DNA of 7,622 bases, taken from positions 1 through 7,622 of the forward strand of contig JBBRDE010000275.1 in assembly GCA_038204185.1 (NCBI GenBank), in the 5' to 3' direction. The position numbers and the translations under genes were made by a program. This DNA is from Salmonirosea sp038204185 (GTDB taxonomy: Bacteria; Bacteroidota; Bacteroidia; Cytophagales; Spirosomataceae). Positions 1-6,635 of this stretch are shown here, piece by piece. The stretch's first letter is position 1, and the number at the start of each line of letters is the position of its first letter. Under the pieces are notes generated by a model, which was not told where the DNA came from, made no database searches, and saw nothing but the letters and a program-made list of their open reading frames with translations.

Positions 1-1461
1 TTTTCCTTTCGACTTTTTATCCAGAATTTCGGCCCAGTCAGTAAAATCCTCGTATAGTTTTTCATAGGCTTTATGGTGTGCAGCATTAGGTTTGAAAATG
101 TGGCTGATTTGGGTAAAATCTTTCGCATCGGAAAAATCTTCGATATGTCCCAGCGCTTTTAGTCCCATCAGGGCTGCTCCCACCGAACCCGTTTCCACCG
201 TATCGTTCAAATTAACGGTGATCCCAAAAATATCGGCCAGCATTTGTACCCACGTTTTGCTCTTGGCAAATCCTCCGTTGGCATAGATAACCCGGATTTC
301 CTGATTTTCGGTCAGTACCTTTCCAATACTAAATAGATTCAGCAGAACCCCTTCCATAACCGATCGTACAAAATGGGTGGGCGTATGGTGGATATCGAGC
401 CCCACGAATCCACCCCGAACGTTAGAGTTCCAGAGCGGAGCCCGTTCACCCAGCAGATAGGGCAGGCAGAGTAGTCCGTCTGACCCAAGGGCAATCTCTG
501 CCGCTTGCTTGAACAGGGTTTCGTAGTCGATTTCATCAAAAAAATGGTCTTTCAGCCATTCAAAAATGACCGCCCCGTTGTTGGATGCTCCACCGATGAC
601 GTAAGTCTCTTCGTCCAGGATATAGCAAAACGTCCGCATCTCAGGGTCGGTGTAGGCATCGGGAGCACTCACCCGAACGGCCCCGCTAGTGCCGACGGTG
701 ACGGCCATCGTACCCGGCACAACGGCCCCGCTGCCCAAATTAGCCAGACAGCCATCGCTTGCACCCATAACCAGGGGGGTACCTTCGGGAAGCCCCAAGG
801 CATTGTCGCCCGCCAGGTGTTCGGTATGGTAGGGCGATACGGGTTTGGACAGTCGCTTGCCGGTCAGTTGCAGGTGCCTCAGCGTATAGTTATCCCAGAC
901 CCGTTTCCTGATGTTGAACAAGCCCGTGGCCGAGGCAATGGAATAGTCGATCAGGTACTTACCTGTTAGTTTAAACACCACGTGTTCCTTGATTCCCACG
1001 AAGCGCGCAGCCTTTTTGAACAAGGGTGCATCATGCTCCCGGAGCCACAACAACTTGCACACGGGAGCCATGGCATGAATGGGCGTACCGTTATTTTTAT
1101 AAATCCTCCTACCTTCCGCGGTTCCGCGCAGTTCATCGGCAATAGACGCGCTGCGGTTATCGGCCCAAATGATGGAATGACTCAACGGTTTTCCCTCGGT
1201 ATCGAGCGCAATGAGGCTATGCATGGCCGCACTAAATGAAAGCCCCAGCGCCTCGCCGTGCGAACGGCATTTCTTGACCACTGTTTGGATGCAATACTCC
1301 ACAGCCCGCACAATTTCCTCCGGGTCCTGTTCGCTCCAGTCAGGCTGCGGATGGTACATGGGGTACTCCTCACTATGGTCGCCCAGAATTTCACCCTGAA
1401 GATTGAAAGCCACGGCTTTTACGTTTGTAGTACCTATATCCGCGCCAATAATGTAAGCCAT
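1..1461 (-). CDS. gntK: Gluconokinase, FGGY carbohydrate kinase family (3' end cut by window)
   Basis: Phosphorylates D-gluconate with ATP to 6-phosphogluconate in the cytoplasm. The minus-strand frame from ATG at 1461 stays open for 487 codons to base 1 with no stop. FGGY gluconokinases are about 490-510 residues, so only a few C-terminal residues should be missing. The N-terminal actin-like domain starts GADIGTTNVK (residues 6-15), with WADNR at 99-103. The segment GTPIHAMAPVCKL (about 125-137) matches the gluconokinase GTPIHPMSPL block and favours gluconate over xylulose. The likely catalytic base is D236 in GASDG. The C-terminal nucleotide-binding domain has NGGFAKS (about 395-401) and ETGSVGAALMG. 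It is divergent from the 6-phosphogluconate dehydrogenase gene, which uses its product. That pairing supports the substrate call; no transporter or GntR-type regulator is visible here. Another FGGY sugar kinase is the main alternative. Confidence 0.9.
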   Translation of the reverse strand, partial: MAYIIGADIGTTNVKAVAFNLQGEILGDHSEEYPMYHPQPDWSEQDPEEIVRAVEYCIQTVVKKCRSHGEALGLSFSAAMHSLIALDTEGKPLSHSIIWADNRSASIADELRGTAEGRRIYKNNGTPIHAMAPVCKLLWLREHDAPLFKKAARFVGIKEHVVFKLTGKYLIDYSIASATGLFNIRKRVWDNYTLRHLQLTGKRLSKPVSPYHTEHLAGDNALGLPEGTPLVMGASDGCLANLGSGAVVPGTMAVTVGTSGAVRVSAPDAYTDPEMRTFCYILDEETYVIGGASNNGAVIFEWLKDHFFDEIDYETLFKQAAEIALGSDGLLCLPYLLGERAPLWNSNVRGGFVGLDIHHTPTHFVRSVMEGVLLNLFSIGKVLTENQEIRVIYANGGFAKSKTWVQMLADIFGITVNLNDTVETGSVGAALMGLKALGHIEDFSDAKDFTQISHIFKPNAAHHKAYEKLYEDFTDWAEILDKKSKGK

Positions 1462-1644
1462 TTCTTGAATGATGAGTGATAAGTGATGAAAGTTGCCAGA
1501 GTCGCTCGTACGAGGATGAACAGCATTCAATCTTTTAAAGGCAGCCGCATTGAAACATTATTTGTAAGGTTAAGAAAACTTCTATACATTCCCGCAATAT
1601 CTCCTGATTCATCATTCATCACTGCTAATTCATCACTTTAAAAC
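1462..1644. promoter_or_regulatory. Divergent gntK/gnd promoter region
   Basis: This 183-base spacer lies between the start codons of gntK (minus) and gnd (plus), so it must hold the promoters for both unless one is transcribed from elsewhere. I see no full TAnnTTTG match on either strand; the closest is around ATTATTTG near 1557-1564, which has the wrong spacing. Neither start has a clear Shine-Dalgarno sequence, as is usual in Bacteroidota. The two ends carry related ATGA/TCAT-rich words, listed separately. That the spacer is regulatory is inferred from gene orientation. Confidence 0.55.
1466..1637. repeat. Inverted leader words flanking the gntK/gnd spacer
   Basis: TGAATGATGA at 1466-1475 recurs inverted as TCATCATTCA at 1609-1618. 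AGTGATGAA at 1482-1490 recurs inverted as TTCATCACT at 1615-1623 and again at 1629-1637, the last two being 14 bases apart. Read in the sense of each gene, both gntK and gnd therefore have TTCATCACT a short way upstream of the ATG (about 20 and 7 bases). This could be a shared operator, a translational leader element or low-complexity drift; the sequence alone cannot decide. Confidence 0.45.
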
Positions 1645-2544
1645 ATGCAAATCGGAATAATCGGCCTTGGCAAAATGGGTTTCAATCTGGCCCAGAACTT
1701 AAAAAGAAACGGTCATGAAGTTGTTGGAAACGATGTGAACCGTAACCTGGTCGACGAATTTATCAAGCAGGACGGCATCAAGGGAGCATTTACGCACGAA
1801 GAATTACTGGAGAAACTGACCGGTCGGCGCGTAATCTGGCTCATGGTGCCCGCAGGTACCATCACCCAAACCGTCATCGACCAACTGACCCCCTTGCTGA
1901 AAACCAATGACGTCATCATCGACGGGGGCAATTCCAATTTTAAGGATTCGCTGTTGCGCTACCAGGCTTTGAAGGAAAAAGAGATCGGTTTTCTGGATTG
2001 TGGTACGAGCGGGGGCATGGAGGGAGCTCTTCATGGAGCCTGCACCATGATCGGCGGGGAAGACGAAGTGTTCGCCTACTGTGAGCAGATTTTTAAAGAT
2101 ATCTCCGTTGAGAATGGCTACCTGCACACCGGGGCACCGGGCAGCGGGCACTTTGTCAAGATGGTGCACAATGGCATCGAGTACGGCATGATGCAGTCCA
2201 TCGCCGAAGGATTCGAGGTGCTAAGCAAATCCAATTTCAAGCTCGATTACGAAAAAGTAGCCCGCGTGTGGGACAACGGTTCGGTGATCCGGAGTTGGCT
2301 AATGGAACTTACGGAGCGGGCCTTTTCCAAAGACTCCAATCTGGATGAACTCAAAGGTAAAATGTTCTCATCGGGGGAAGGCAAGTGGACGCTGGAAACG
2401 GCCCTCGACCTGGGGGTACCTACGCCCGTGATTGCCCTTTCGCTAATGATGCGTTACCGCTCCATGGAGGACGATACTTTCTCGGGGAAAGTAGTGGCGG
2501 CGCTGCGGAATGAGTTCGGTGGACATGCCGTGGAGAAAAAATAG
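1645..2544 (+). CDS. gnd: 6-phosphogluconate dehydrogenase, decarboxylating, short form
   Basis: Oxidatively decarboxylates 6-phosphogluconate to ribulose 5-phosphate, CO2 and NAD(P)H in the cytoplasm. The product is 299 residues, the length of the short 6PGDH class rather than the roughly 470-residue classical enzyme. The N-terminal Rossmann fold begins IGIIGLGKMG (3-12), and D30 lies at the end of the second strand. DGGNSN (93-98) and GTSGGMEGALHG (from 120) line the substrate site. GHFVKMVHNGIEYGMM contains the catalytic-type K172 and N176. The C-terminal part is the shortened all-helical domain. Asp at position 30 suggests NAD+ preference, as in other short-form enzymes, though the nearby R33 leaves NADP+ possible. 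The ATG at 1645 is preceded by TTTAAAAC with no clear ribosome binding site. It is divergent from gntK, forming a gluconate-to-pentose-phosphate pair. Confidence 0.93.
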   Translation: MQIGIIGLGKMGFNLAQNLKRNGHEVVGNDVNRNLVDEFIKQDGIKGAFTHEELLEKLTGRRVIWLMVPAGTITQTVIDQLTPLLKTNDVIIDGGNSNFKDSLLRYQALKEKEIGFLDCGTSGGMEGALHGACTMIGGEDEVFAYCEQIFKDISVENGYLHTGAPGSGHFVKMVHNGIEYGMMQSIAEGFEVLSKSNFKLDYEKVARVWDNGSVIRSWLMELTERAFSKDSNLDELKGKMFSSGEGKWTLETALDLGVPTPVIALSLMMRYRSMEDDTFSGKVVAALRNEFGGHAVEKK

Positions 2545-2575
2545 CACCAGACTATCTCCTTTATTTGTATTTTCG

Positions 2576-2583
2576 TAGATTTG
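2576..2583 (+). promoter_or_regulatory. Bacteroidota -7 element upstream of small membrane protein
   Basis: TAGATTTG matches the Bacteroidota -7 consensus TAnnTTTG exactly and ends 54 bases before the ATG at 2638. No good -33 TTTG sits 19-21 bases upstream (the bases there read about TATC), so the match is partial. It implies that the small gene can be transcribed apart from gnd, although read-through from gnd is also possible because no terminator is visible between them. Confidence 0.45.
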
Positions 2584-2637
2584 CCTTTGTATTCAGAGCA
2601 CTAACCTACCCTACCAACAGCTACCACTTTTTTAGTA

Positions 2638-2823
2638 ATGGAAAACACGCATTCCGACTCCCACGAACTTACGACTGGCTTCTATATAGCTTCTTTCCTG
2701 ATCCTGCTTTTTATCCTGGGTATTTTTGGCGATCTGTTCATATTCATCCTGGGCGCCATTGGCCTGGTAATAGCCTATGCCTCTTATTTTAGCAGCAGGC
2801 CCGATCACGAAGAGCATCACTGA
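2638..2823 (+). CDS. Small two-helix membrane protein with His-rich ends
   Basis: A 61-residue protein that I do not recognise as a named family. The N-terminus (residues 1-13) is polar and acidic with H5 and H9. Two hydrophobic segments follow, roughly 15-31 and 33-51, separated only by Gly-Asp (G31, D32), which predicts a tight membrane hairpin. The C-terminus ends in an acidic His-rich tail, RPDHEEHH, with H57, H60 and H61. Both termini should lie on the same side of the inner membrane, which would bring the His/Asp/Glu clusters together; metal binding is possible but unproven. A good -7 promoter match lies upstream and a hairpin terminator downstream, so it looks like an independent transcript. 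The two-helix pattern and these flanking signals argue that it is a real gene. An overlapping frame at 2565-2792 is a shadow. Confidence 0.75.
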   Translation: MENTHSDSHELTTGFYIASFLILLFILGIFGDLFIFILGAIGLVIAYASYFSSRPDHEEHH

Positions 2824-2874
2824 CCTGTTCCTAACGAATTAAGGAGCGGCAAGGGCTAACTAGGTGCATAAAAT

Positions 2875-2892
2875 ACCGCCAAGGCTGGCGGT
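2875..2892. terminator. Hairpin terminator between convergent genes
   Basis: ACCGCCA (2875-2881), loop AGGC (2882-2885) and TGGCGGT (2886-2892) form a perfect 7-base-pair GC-rich stem. On the minus strand the hairpin is followed by ATTTTATG; on the plus strand by a looser T-rich stretch including TTTTCTCTCT. It lies 51 bases after the small membrane protein gene and 76 bases after the stop of the convergent metallophosphoesterase gene, so it probably serves both. Confidence 0.7.
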
Positions 2893-2968
2893 TGTAATCT
2901 TGTGTTTTCTCTCTGCATGGTATTACCTCCACAGTCGGGGTATCGATGGAGTATCTAATTACCTCTCA

Positions 2969-4219
2969 TTACGTTTCCACTGCCCTTGCGTAAAGGCTTA
3001 ATTCCTCGTGCGTGAATGTTACCTCCCAATCCAGTTTTCCATCAATAAGGTCTACGCGCCAGTTTTCCTCCAATACTTTGGTATCTTCCATGTCGCGGTA
3101 AGTAGCGGTAAGAGTATCGCCATCGAGTTGTAGAAGCACAAAACCGTTATACCCCAGCTCGTGCCGCTTAATGCGGGTGCGAACGCGCCGGTCGTAGAAT
3201 GACATTTTCAACACATCTGAATCCCGAACCGACATTTTGGTTTCTACGGGCATACCCCCGTGACCAATACAGCGTCCGTAAGCTTGCAGTTCGCTTTTAT
3301 TCTGCCCCAGCTGATAGCCCACCAGGCGGTGGTCGTGGCCCCAAAACCACACCACGGGCCGGGCTGAATCGCCCAGCAGTTCGCAAAGCTGCTCACCCGG
3401 CCTGAAGTAGTCTTCCCGGAATGCCGAAATATAGGGATGATGACTCAGGAACACCAGGCCCCGGGTATCGGTAGGATCGCCCAGTTTGACCACGTCACGC
3501 AGCCAGGCCATTTGCTCGTCGCGGAAGTGGCAGTCGGGGGGAGAAAGTACCTCCAGAAGTGGCCGCCCTACCGAAGTATAGCCCGTATCCAGGCCAATGA
3601 TCCGCCAGTGTTCGTTTTCAAGGCAGAAGAATCCCGCCCGCTGGGATTTTTTCACTTCGTCCACGGTGACGTACATCGCGGGCAACAATTGCTGATAGTA
3701 AGCTGCGCCGCTGGAGTACATTTCGTGGTTGCCACAAAGCGCCAGGCTACCCGACGCCCCGAAATACCAGGAGGCATGGGGGGCGGTAAAATTTTCCGCT
3801 ATTTCCTGGGGGGTACCCACAAAATAAATATCCCCCAGATGGATGCTGTAATCCGGAGCATAGCGGGCCATCAGGTGCGCTACGGTATCCGACTCGGTGG
3901 TATCGCTCCCCCAGTCCGACAGCAGCCCCAGGGTGATTTCGGGACGGCTGGGCATGGATGAACTCAATTGGTAAATACCCCGATCGCCCTCACTTGGGTA
4001 CCACTGGTAAGGATGCCTGGGGCCGAAACGGCTGCGCAGGTAGTGGTAAACGAAGCCAAAAACACTAGTGCCGAAAAACTCATTGATCACCCGCTTCGCC
4101 GACGAGGTACGGGTTACGTGCTCTTCATAGAGTTTCTGTTGGGTCTTGGCATGGTTTTCGGCTTCCGAATGGCCCAAATCCAAATATTTTTCTACCTTCT
4201 TCTCCGGTTCAGTAGGCAT
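2969..4219 (-). CDS. Calcineurin-like metallophosphoesterase (purple acid phosphatase-like motif set)
   Basis: A 416-residue dinuclear-metal phosphoesterase; the substrate is unknown. All metal-binding blocks are present in order: SDWG (D102), GDIYF (D130), GNHE (N164, H165), LSHHP (H260, H261) and GHDH (H295, H297). The opening D-x-G rather than D-x-H resembles purple acid phosphatases, but the GDxxY position that would supply their iron-binding Tyr is Phe133, with Tyr132 next to it. About 90 residues precede the catalytic domain; they are charged and contain a short aromatic stretch near 46-60. About 100 residues follow the GHDH motif, including GHGGMP (319-324) and an acidic C-terminus. 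No signal peptide is evident, so a cytoplasmic location is inferred. The ATG at 4219 is the natural start. It is convergent with the small membrane protein gene and divergent from the EEP-family gene. Confidence 0.88.
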   Translation of the reverse strand: MPTEPEKKVEKYLDLGHSEAENHAKTQQKLYEEHVTRTSSAKRVINEFFGTSVFGFVYHYLRSRFGPRHPYQWYPSEGDRGIYQLSSSMPSRPEITLGLLSDWGSDTTESDTVAHLMARYAPDYSIHLGDIYFVGTPQEIAENFTAPHASWYFGASGSLALCGNHEMYSSGAAYYQQLLPAMYVTVDEVKKSQRAGFFCLENEHWRIIGLDTGYTSVGRPLLEVLSPPDCHFRDEQMAWLRDVVKLGDPTDTRGLVFLSHHPYISAFREDYFRPGEQLCELLGDSARPVVWFWGHDHRLVGYQLGQNKSELQAYGRCIGHGGMPVETKMSVRDSDVLKMSFYDRRVRTRIKRHELGYNGFVLLQLDGDTLTATYRDMEDTKVLEENWRVDLIDGKLDWEVTFTHEELSLYARAVET

Positions 4220-4299
4220 AGGAAACGTTTATCGGTGGTATAGTGGTACAGGCTGATCTTGTTTGAAGGGGCAATATAATCAATACTTTTCAGGGAAGT

Positions 4300-4331
4300 T
4301 TTAGTGAGAAACCGACAAAATATTAGTTTTG
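4300..4331 (+). promoter_or_regulatory. Bacteroidota-type promoter of the EEP-family gene and pgeF
   Basis: TAGTTTTG at 4324-4331 is an exact TAnnTTTG -7 match. TTTA at 4300-4303, 20 bases upstream, is a three-of-four match to the -33 TTTG. The -7 element ends 29 bases before the ATG at 4361. This placement would put the upstream GTG at 4304 before the transcription start and so supports ATG 4361 as the real start. Confidence 0.6.
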
Positions 4332-4360
4332 TAATTCGTGCATTCAATTTAATACAACTC

Positions 4361-5419
4361 ATGATCGTCCCCATTTTGCTGTATACCATAGGAGGCTTTA
4401 TCATCCTGGCCACCCTGATCCCCTTCATTCGCAACGATTACTGGGTATTCAGAATATTCGAATACCCCCGACTTCAGAAGTGGGCTATCACCTTGTTAAT
4501 CCTGTCCGTGTACGCACTTCTCACCGACTTCCAGATCTGGTATCAGTGGGGATTTCTGGGGGCGCTCCTGGCCAATCTGACCTATCTCAGCTACCAGATA
4601 TACCCCTTTCTGCCCATCGCTGAATGCCAAATGAAACAGGCCGATCCTGTTTCTTCGCAGGAAGGATTCAGTCTCATGATCTCCAATGTGTTACAGGACA
4701 ACAAGGACACGGATCGCCTGGTGGCACTCATCAAGCAACGTAAGCCTAACCTGATCGTGCTTTCAGAAACGGATCAGCTCTGGGCTAAGGCTATGGAAGT
4801 GATCCACGACGACTACCCCTACCGGAAATCCCAGATTTTAGACAACACATACGGTCTCATGCTTTTTTCCCAGCTGGAAATTATCGAAAGTGAAATTCAA
4901 TATTTGGTTGAGGACCACATTCCTTCCATTTTCGCCCTCGTCAAGCTTCCAACAGGCGACCCGTTTCAGATGATCTGTATTCACCCTACGCCCCCCGTTC
5001 CCGGCGAAAATGTGCGTTCTACCGAACGCGACAAAGAAATTCTGCTCGTAGGTAAACTCGCAAAAAAATCACCCCTACCCCTAATCGTATCCGGTGACCT
5101 CAACGATGTGGCATGGAGCTACACCAACGCACTATTTCAGAATACCAGCGGCTTACTCGATCCCCGGCGGGGGCGGGGCTTTTACAATACCTTCCATGCC
5201 CATCACCTTCTGTTCCGGTATCCGCTCGACCACGTCTTTTGCTCGGCCCATTTCCAGTTGGCCGAAATCGAGCGACTGCCCGACATCGGCTCGGACCACT
5301 TTCCGATGTGGGTAAAATTGGTATACAAACCTGATCAAATCCATGAGCAAGAGGTACCCCAGGCCGATGCTGAAGATGAAGAACTGGCTGAAGAGAAAAT
5401 CGCCAAGCCTACGGATTGA
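4361..5419 (+). CDS. Membrane-anchored endonuclease/exonuclease/phosphatase (EEP) family protein
   Basis: A 352-residue protein with the DNase I-like EEP fold; the true substrate (nucleic acid, phospholipid or other phosphoester) is not evident. The first 90 or so residues contain three hydrophobic segments (about 1-22, 40-60 and 63-84), which should anchor the enzyme in the inner membrane. The catalytic domain has N109 in SNVL, E136 in SETD, D246 and N248 in GDLND, D290-H291 in LDHVF, and the final D312-H313 in GSDH, which is the full EEP set. The tail after about 325 is acidic. I chose ATG 4361 over the in-frame GTG at 4304 because a -7 promoter element lies between them; the longer form would add 19 residues. 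The stop is 32 bases before the pgeF start, so the two genes are probably co-transcribed. Confidence 0.85.
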   Translation: MIVPILLYTIGGFIILATLIPFIRNDYWVFRIFEYPRLQKWAITLLILSVYALLTDFQIWYQWGFLGALLANLTYLSYQIYPFLPIAECQMKQADPVSSQEGFSLMISNVLQDNKDTDRLVALIKQRKPNLIVLSETDQLWAKAMEVIHDDYPYRKSQILDNTYGLMLFSQLEIIESEIQYLVEDHIPSIFALVKLPTGDPFQMICIHPTPPVPGENVRSTERDKEILLVGKLAKKSPLPLIVSGDLNDVAWSYTNALFQNTSGLLDPRRGRGFYNTFHAHHLLFRYPLDHVFCSAHFQLAEIERLPDIGSDHFPMWVKLVYKPDQIHEQEVPQADAEDEELAEEKIAKPTD

Positions 5420-5451
5420 GTTACCACTGCGAAATCGCAAAAAATCACCCA

Positions 5452-6210
5452 ATGCACACACTTGAATCTCCCCTATTTCGCACTCCCTCAATCTTCGTTT
5501 CGTTTCCTCAGATTATTGCCGCCGAGAGTACCCGCCACGGAGGCGTGAGTCCGGCACCCTATGCCTCGCTGAACTTGGGCATCGCTACCGCTGACGCTCC
5601 CGAAAATATAGCCGAAAACCGGTCGCGCTTCTGGAAGGCAATAAGTGTTGATCCAGCGCAGGTAGCCAGCTCGCACCAGATTCACGGTTCGGATGTGCTG
5701 ACCGTGACCCAACCGGGACACTATAGCGGATACGATGCACTGATCACCCGCCAAAAGGGTATTATTCTGGCTGTCACCGTTGCCGATTGTACCCCGATTC
5801 TTATTTTTGATGCCAGGCAAGAAGCAGTAGCCGCCATCCACGCAGGGTGGCGGGGAACCGTGCAGCGCATTGTAGCGAAGACCCTGGATCGCATGTGGCT
5901 GGAATTCGGCACCGTCCCTTCCAACTGTCACGCCTACATTGGAACCTGCATCGACGCGTGTTCTTTCGAGGTAGGTGAAGAGGTAGCCGAACAGTTTTCC
6001 GAAGACCACAGACAATCCGTCCCAACGACAGGAAAGTACCTGGTGGATTTAAAAAAAGCCAATTGTAACCAACTCTTATCCTCGGGGGTTAAAAAGAGCC
6101 GTATAGGCATTTCTATCCATTCAACTGTCATACACAATCATGATTATTTCTCTTACCGCCATGCAAACGGACAAACGGGACGAATGCTAGCCTGTATTGG
6201 AATAGTATAA
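5452..6210 (+). CDS. pgeF: Peptidoglycan editing factor PgeF (YfiH/YlmD, multicopper-oxidase-like DUF152 fold)
   Basis: A 252-residue cytoplasmic enzyme of the YfiH/LACC1 family. In E. coli YfiH helps keep L-Ala rather than L-Ser at the first position of the peptidoglycan stem peptide; other members act on purine nucleosides. Older databases call it polyphenol oxidase or laccase. Family blocks seen are STRHGGVSPAPYASLNLG (26-43), HQIHG with H78, VADCTPIL with C113, HAGWRGT with H130, and FSYRHANGQTGRMLA near the C-terminus. H78, C113 and H130 are the expected zinc site. The IGTCIDACSFEVG block stands where relatives often read GPCIGPCCYEVG. ATG 5452 gives the usual family start. A TTG at 5416 overlapping the preceding stop would add 12 residues unlike the family. 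It probably shares the promoter upstream of the EEP-family gene. Confidence 0.93.
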   Translation: MHTLESPLFRTPSIFVSFPQIIAAESTRHGGVSPAPYASLNLGIATADAPENIAENRSRFWKAISVDPAQVASSHQIHGSDVLTVTQPGHYSGYDALITRQKGIILAVTVADCTPILIFDARQEAVAAIHAGWRGTVQRIVAKTLDRMWLEFGTVPSNCHAYIGTCIDACSFEVGEEVAEQFSEDHRQSVPTTGKYLVDLKKANCNQLLSSGVKKSRIGISIHSTVIHNHDYFSYRHANGQTGRMLACIGIV

Positions 6211-6241
6211 AAATTAGTTTTTCGCTACAATGTACCAAACG

Positions 6242-6272
6242 AAAAGAATGAATTATTTTGGACTATTCTTTT
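6242..6272 (+). terminator. Possible weak terminator after pgeF
   Basis: AAAAGAAT (6242-6249) and ATTCTTTT (6265-6272) can pair over 8 bases with a 15-base loop, 31 bases after the pgeF stop. The stem is AT-rich and its right arm itself supplies the T-rich part, so it would be weak. It is the only hairpin found close behind the operon. Confidence 0.3.
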
Positions 6273-6434
6273 AAAGTTGTTAAATTTAGCAAGCAACCTT
6301 TCGTTCAAATCGTTCGTAGTACCTATGAGCCTCCATAAGTCACGTACACCCAGTAGCTGTATACACAGGATGGCCCATTTTTCTGTTTATAAGGTAAATG
6401 ACTGATTGCTACCCTATTCTATATACGTAGGGAT

Positions 6435-6446
6435 AAAATTAATTTT
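6435..6446. repeat. Perfect 12-base AT palindrome
   Basis: AAAATTAATTTT reads the same on both strands. It lies in the gene-free region with no promoter match nearby. It could be a protein-binding site, but AT-only palindromes arise easily in AT-rich DNA. Confidence 0.3.
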
Positions 6447-6527
6447 TGATTATTTGGCTGTCTTTAAAGTTTCCTAATGCGCTCTTTAAGTGTCATTTAG
6501 GCAATTAACGGACACAAGAGAATTTCA

Positions 6528-6541
6528 TATTATTAATAATA
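6528..6541. repeat. Perfect 14-base AT palindrome next to the -33 element
   Basis: TATTATTAATAATA is a perfect palindrome ending one base before the TTTG at 6543-6546 of the promoter-like pair at the IS junction. The position would suit an operator or UP-like element, but it may simply reflect AT-rich DNA, a common insertion target. Confidence 0.35.
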
Positions 6542-6542
6542 A

Positions 6543-6574
6543 TTTGAATTATTTTATTTAATGATCTACTTTTG
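6543..6574 (+). promoter_or_regulatory. Bacteroidota promoter match spanning the host/IS junction
   Basis: TTTG (6543-6546), a 20-base spacer and TACTTTTG (6567-6574) match both consensus boxes exactly, the best pair in the window. The -7 box ends 61 bases before the transposase ATG at 6636. The -33 box and all but the last base of the -7 box are host sequence; the final G is the first base of the IS. The insertion may therefore have landed on, or completed, a promoter that now reads into the transposase gene. Confidence 0.55.
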
Positions 6575-6607
6575 GCTCAACCATTGAAATAGGCTGATGG
6601 TTAAACA
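6574..6607 (+). repeat. Left terminal inverted repeat of the IS
   Basis: Compared with the reverse complement of the right end, 26 of 34 positions agree. The outer nine bases GGCTCAACC are identical, and an inner block, CTGATG-n-TTAA-n-CA, is also conserved. The inner block is likely the main transposase-binding part (inference from usual IS end structure). Confidence 0.85.
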
Positions 6608-6635
6608 AGCTTTTTTTTGAGTAAAAATCATCCAT

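Larger units (their letters stand above)
6211..6573. other. Gene-free AT-rich stretch between pgeF and the insertion sequence
   Basis: I see no convincing gene on either strand in these 363 bases. They hold a weak AT-rich hairpin just after pgeF, two perfect AT-only palindromes (6435-6446 and 6528-6541), and two promoter-like pairs. The first is TTTG at 6257-6260 with TAAATTTA at 6281-6288 (20-base spacing, last base off consensus) and has no nearby gene. The second runs into the IS and is listed separately. CGTTC occurs twice close together (6302-6315). The stretch may once have been the upstream region of a gene that now lies beyond the IS. Confidence 0.5.

Noticed and set aside
505..969. 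154-residue plus-strand open frame opposite gntK
   Set aside because: It is antisense to a well-supported FGGY kinase and shows no recognisable motif; such frames arise from the codon use of the real gene.
3437..3961. 174-residue plus-strand open frame opposite the metallophosphoesterase
   Set aside because: It lies entirely inside the opposite strand of a gene with a complete catalytic motif set, and its composition looks like a shadow.
4235..4250. Tandem 8-base near-repeat GTGGTATA GTGGTACA upstream of the metallophosphoesterase
   Set aside because: With two copies, one mismatch and no palindromic character, it is likely to arise by chance.
5416..5451. TTG start of pgeF overlapping the preceding stop (TTGA)
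   Set aside because: It would suggest translational coupling, but the 12 added residues do not match the family, whereas ATG 5452 gives the usual N-terminus.
5488..6015. 175-residue minus-strand open frame opposite pgeF
   Set aside because: It is antisense to the conserved pgeF core and has no family features.
1..6210. A new defence or other multi-gene accessory system
   Set aside because: The recognised genes are core metabolic, cell-wall and general hydrolase families with no defence-type domain pairings. The phosphoesterase and EEP genes are divergent rather than co-directional, so they do not form an operon.
6325..6405. 26-codon open frame in the gene-free region
   Set aside because: It is too short, has no hydrophobic segment or motif, and has no promoter match close upstream.
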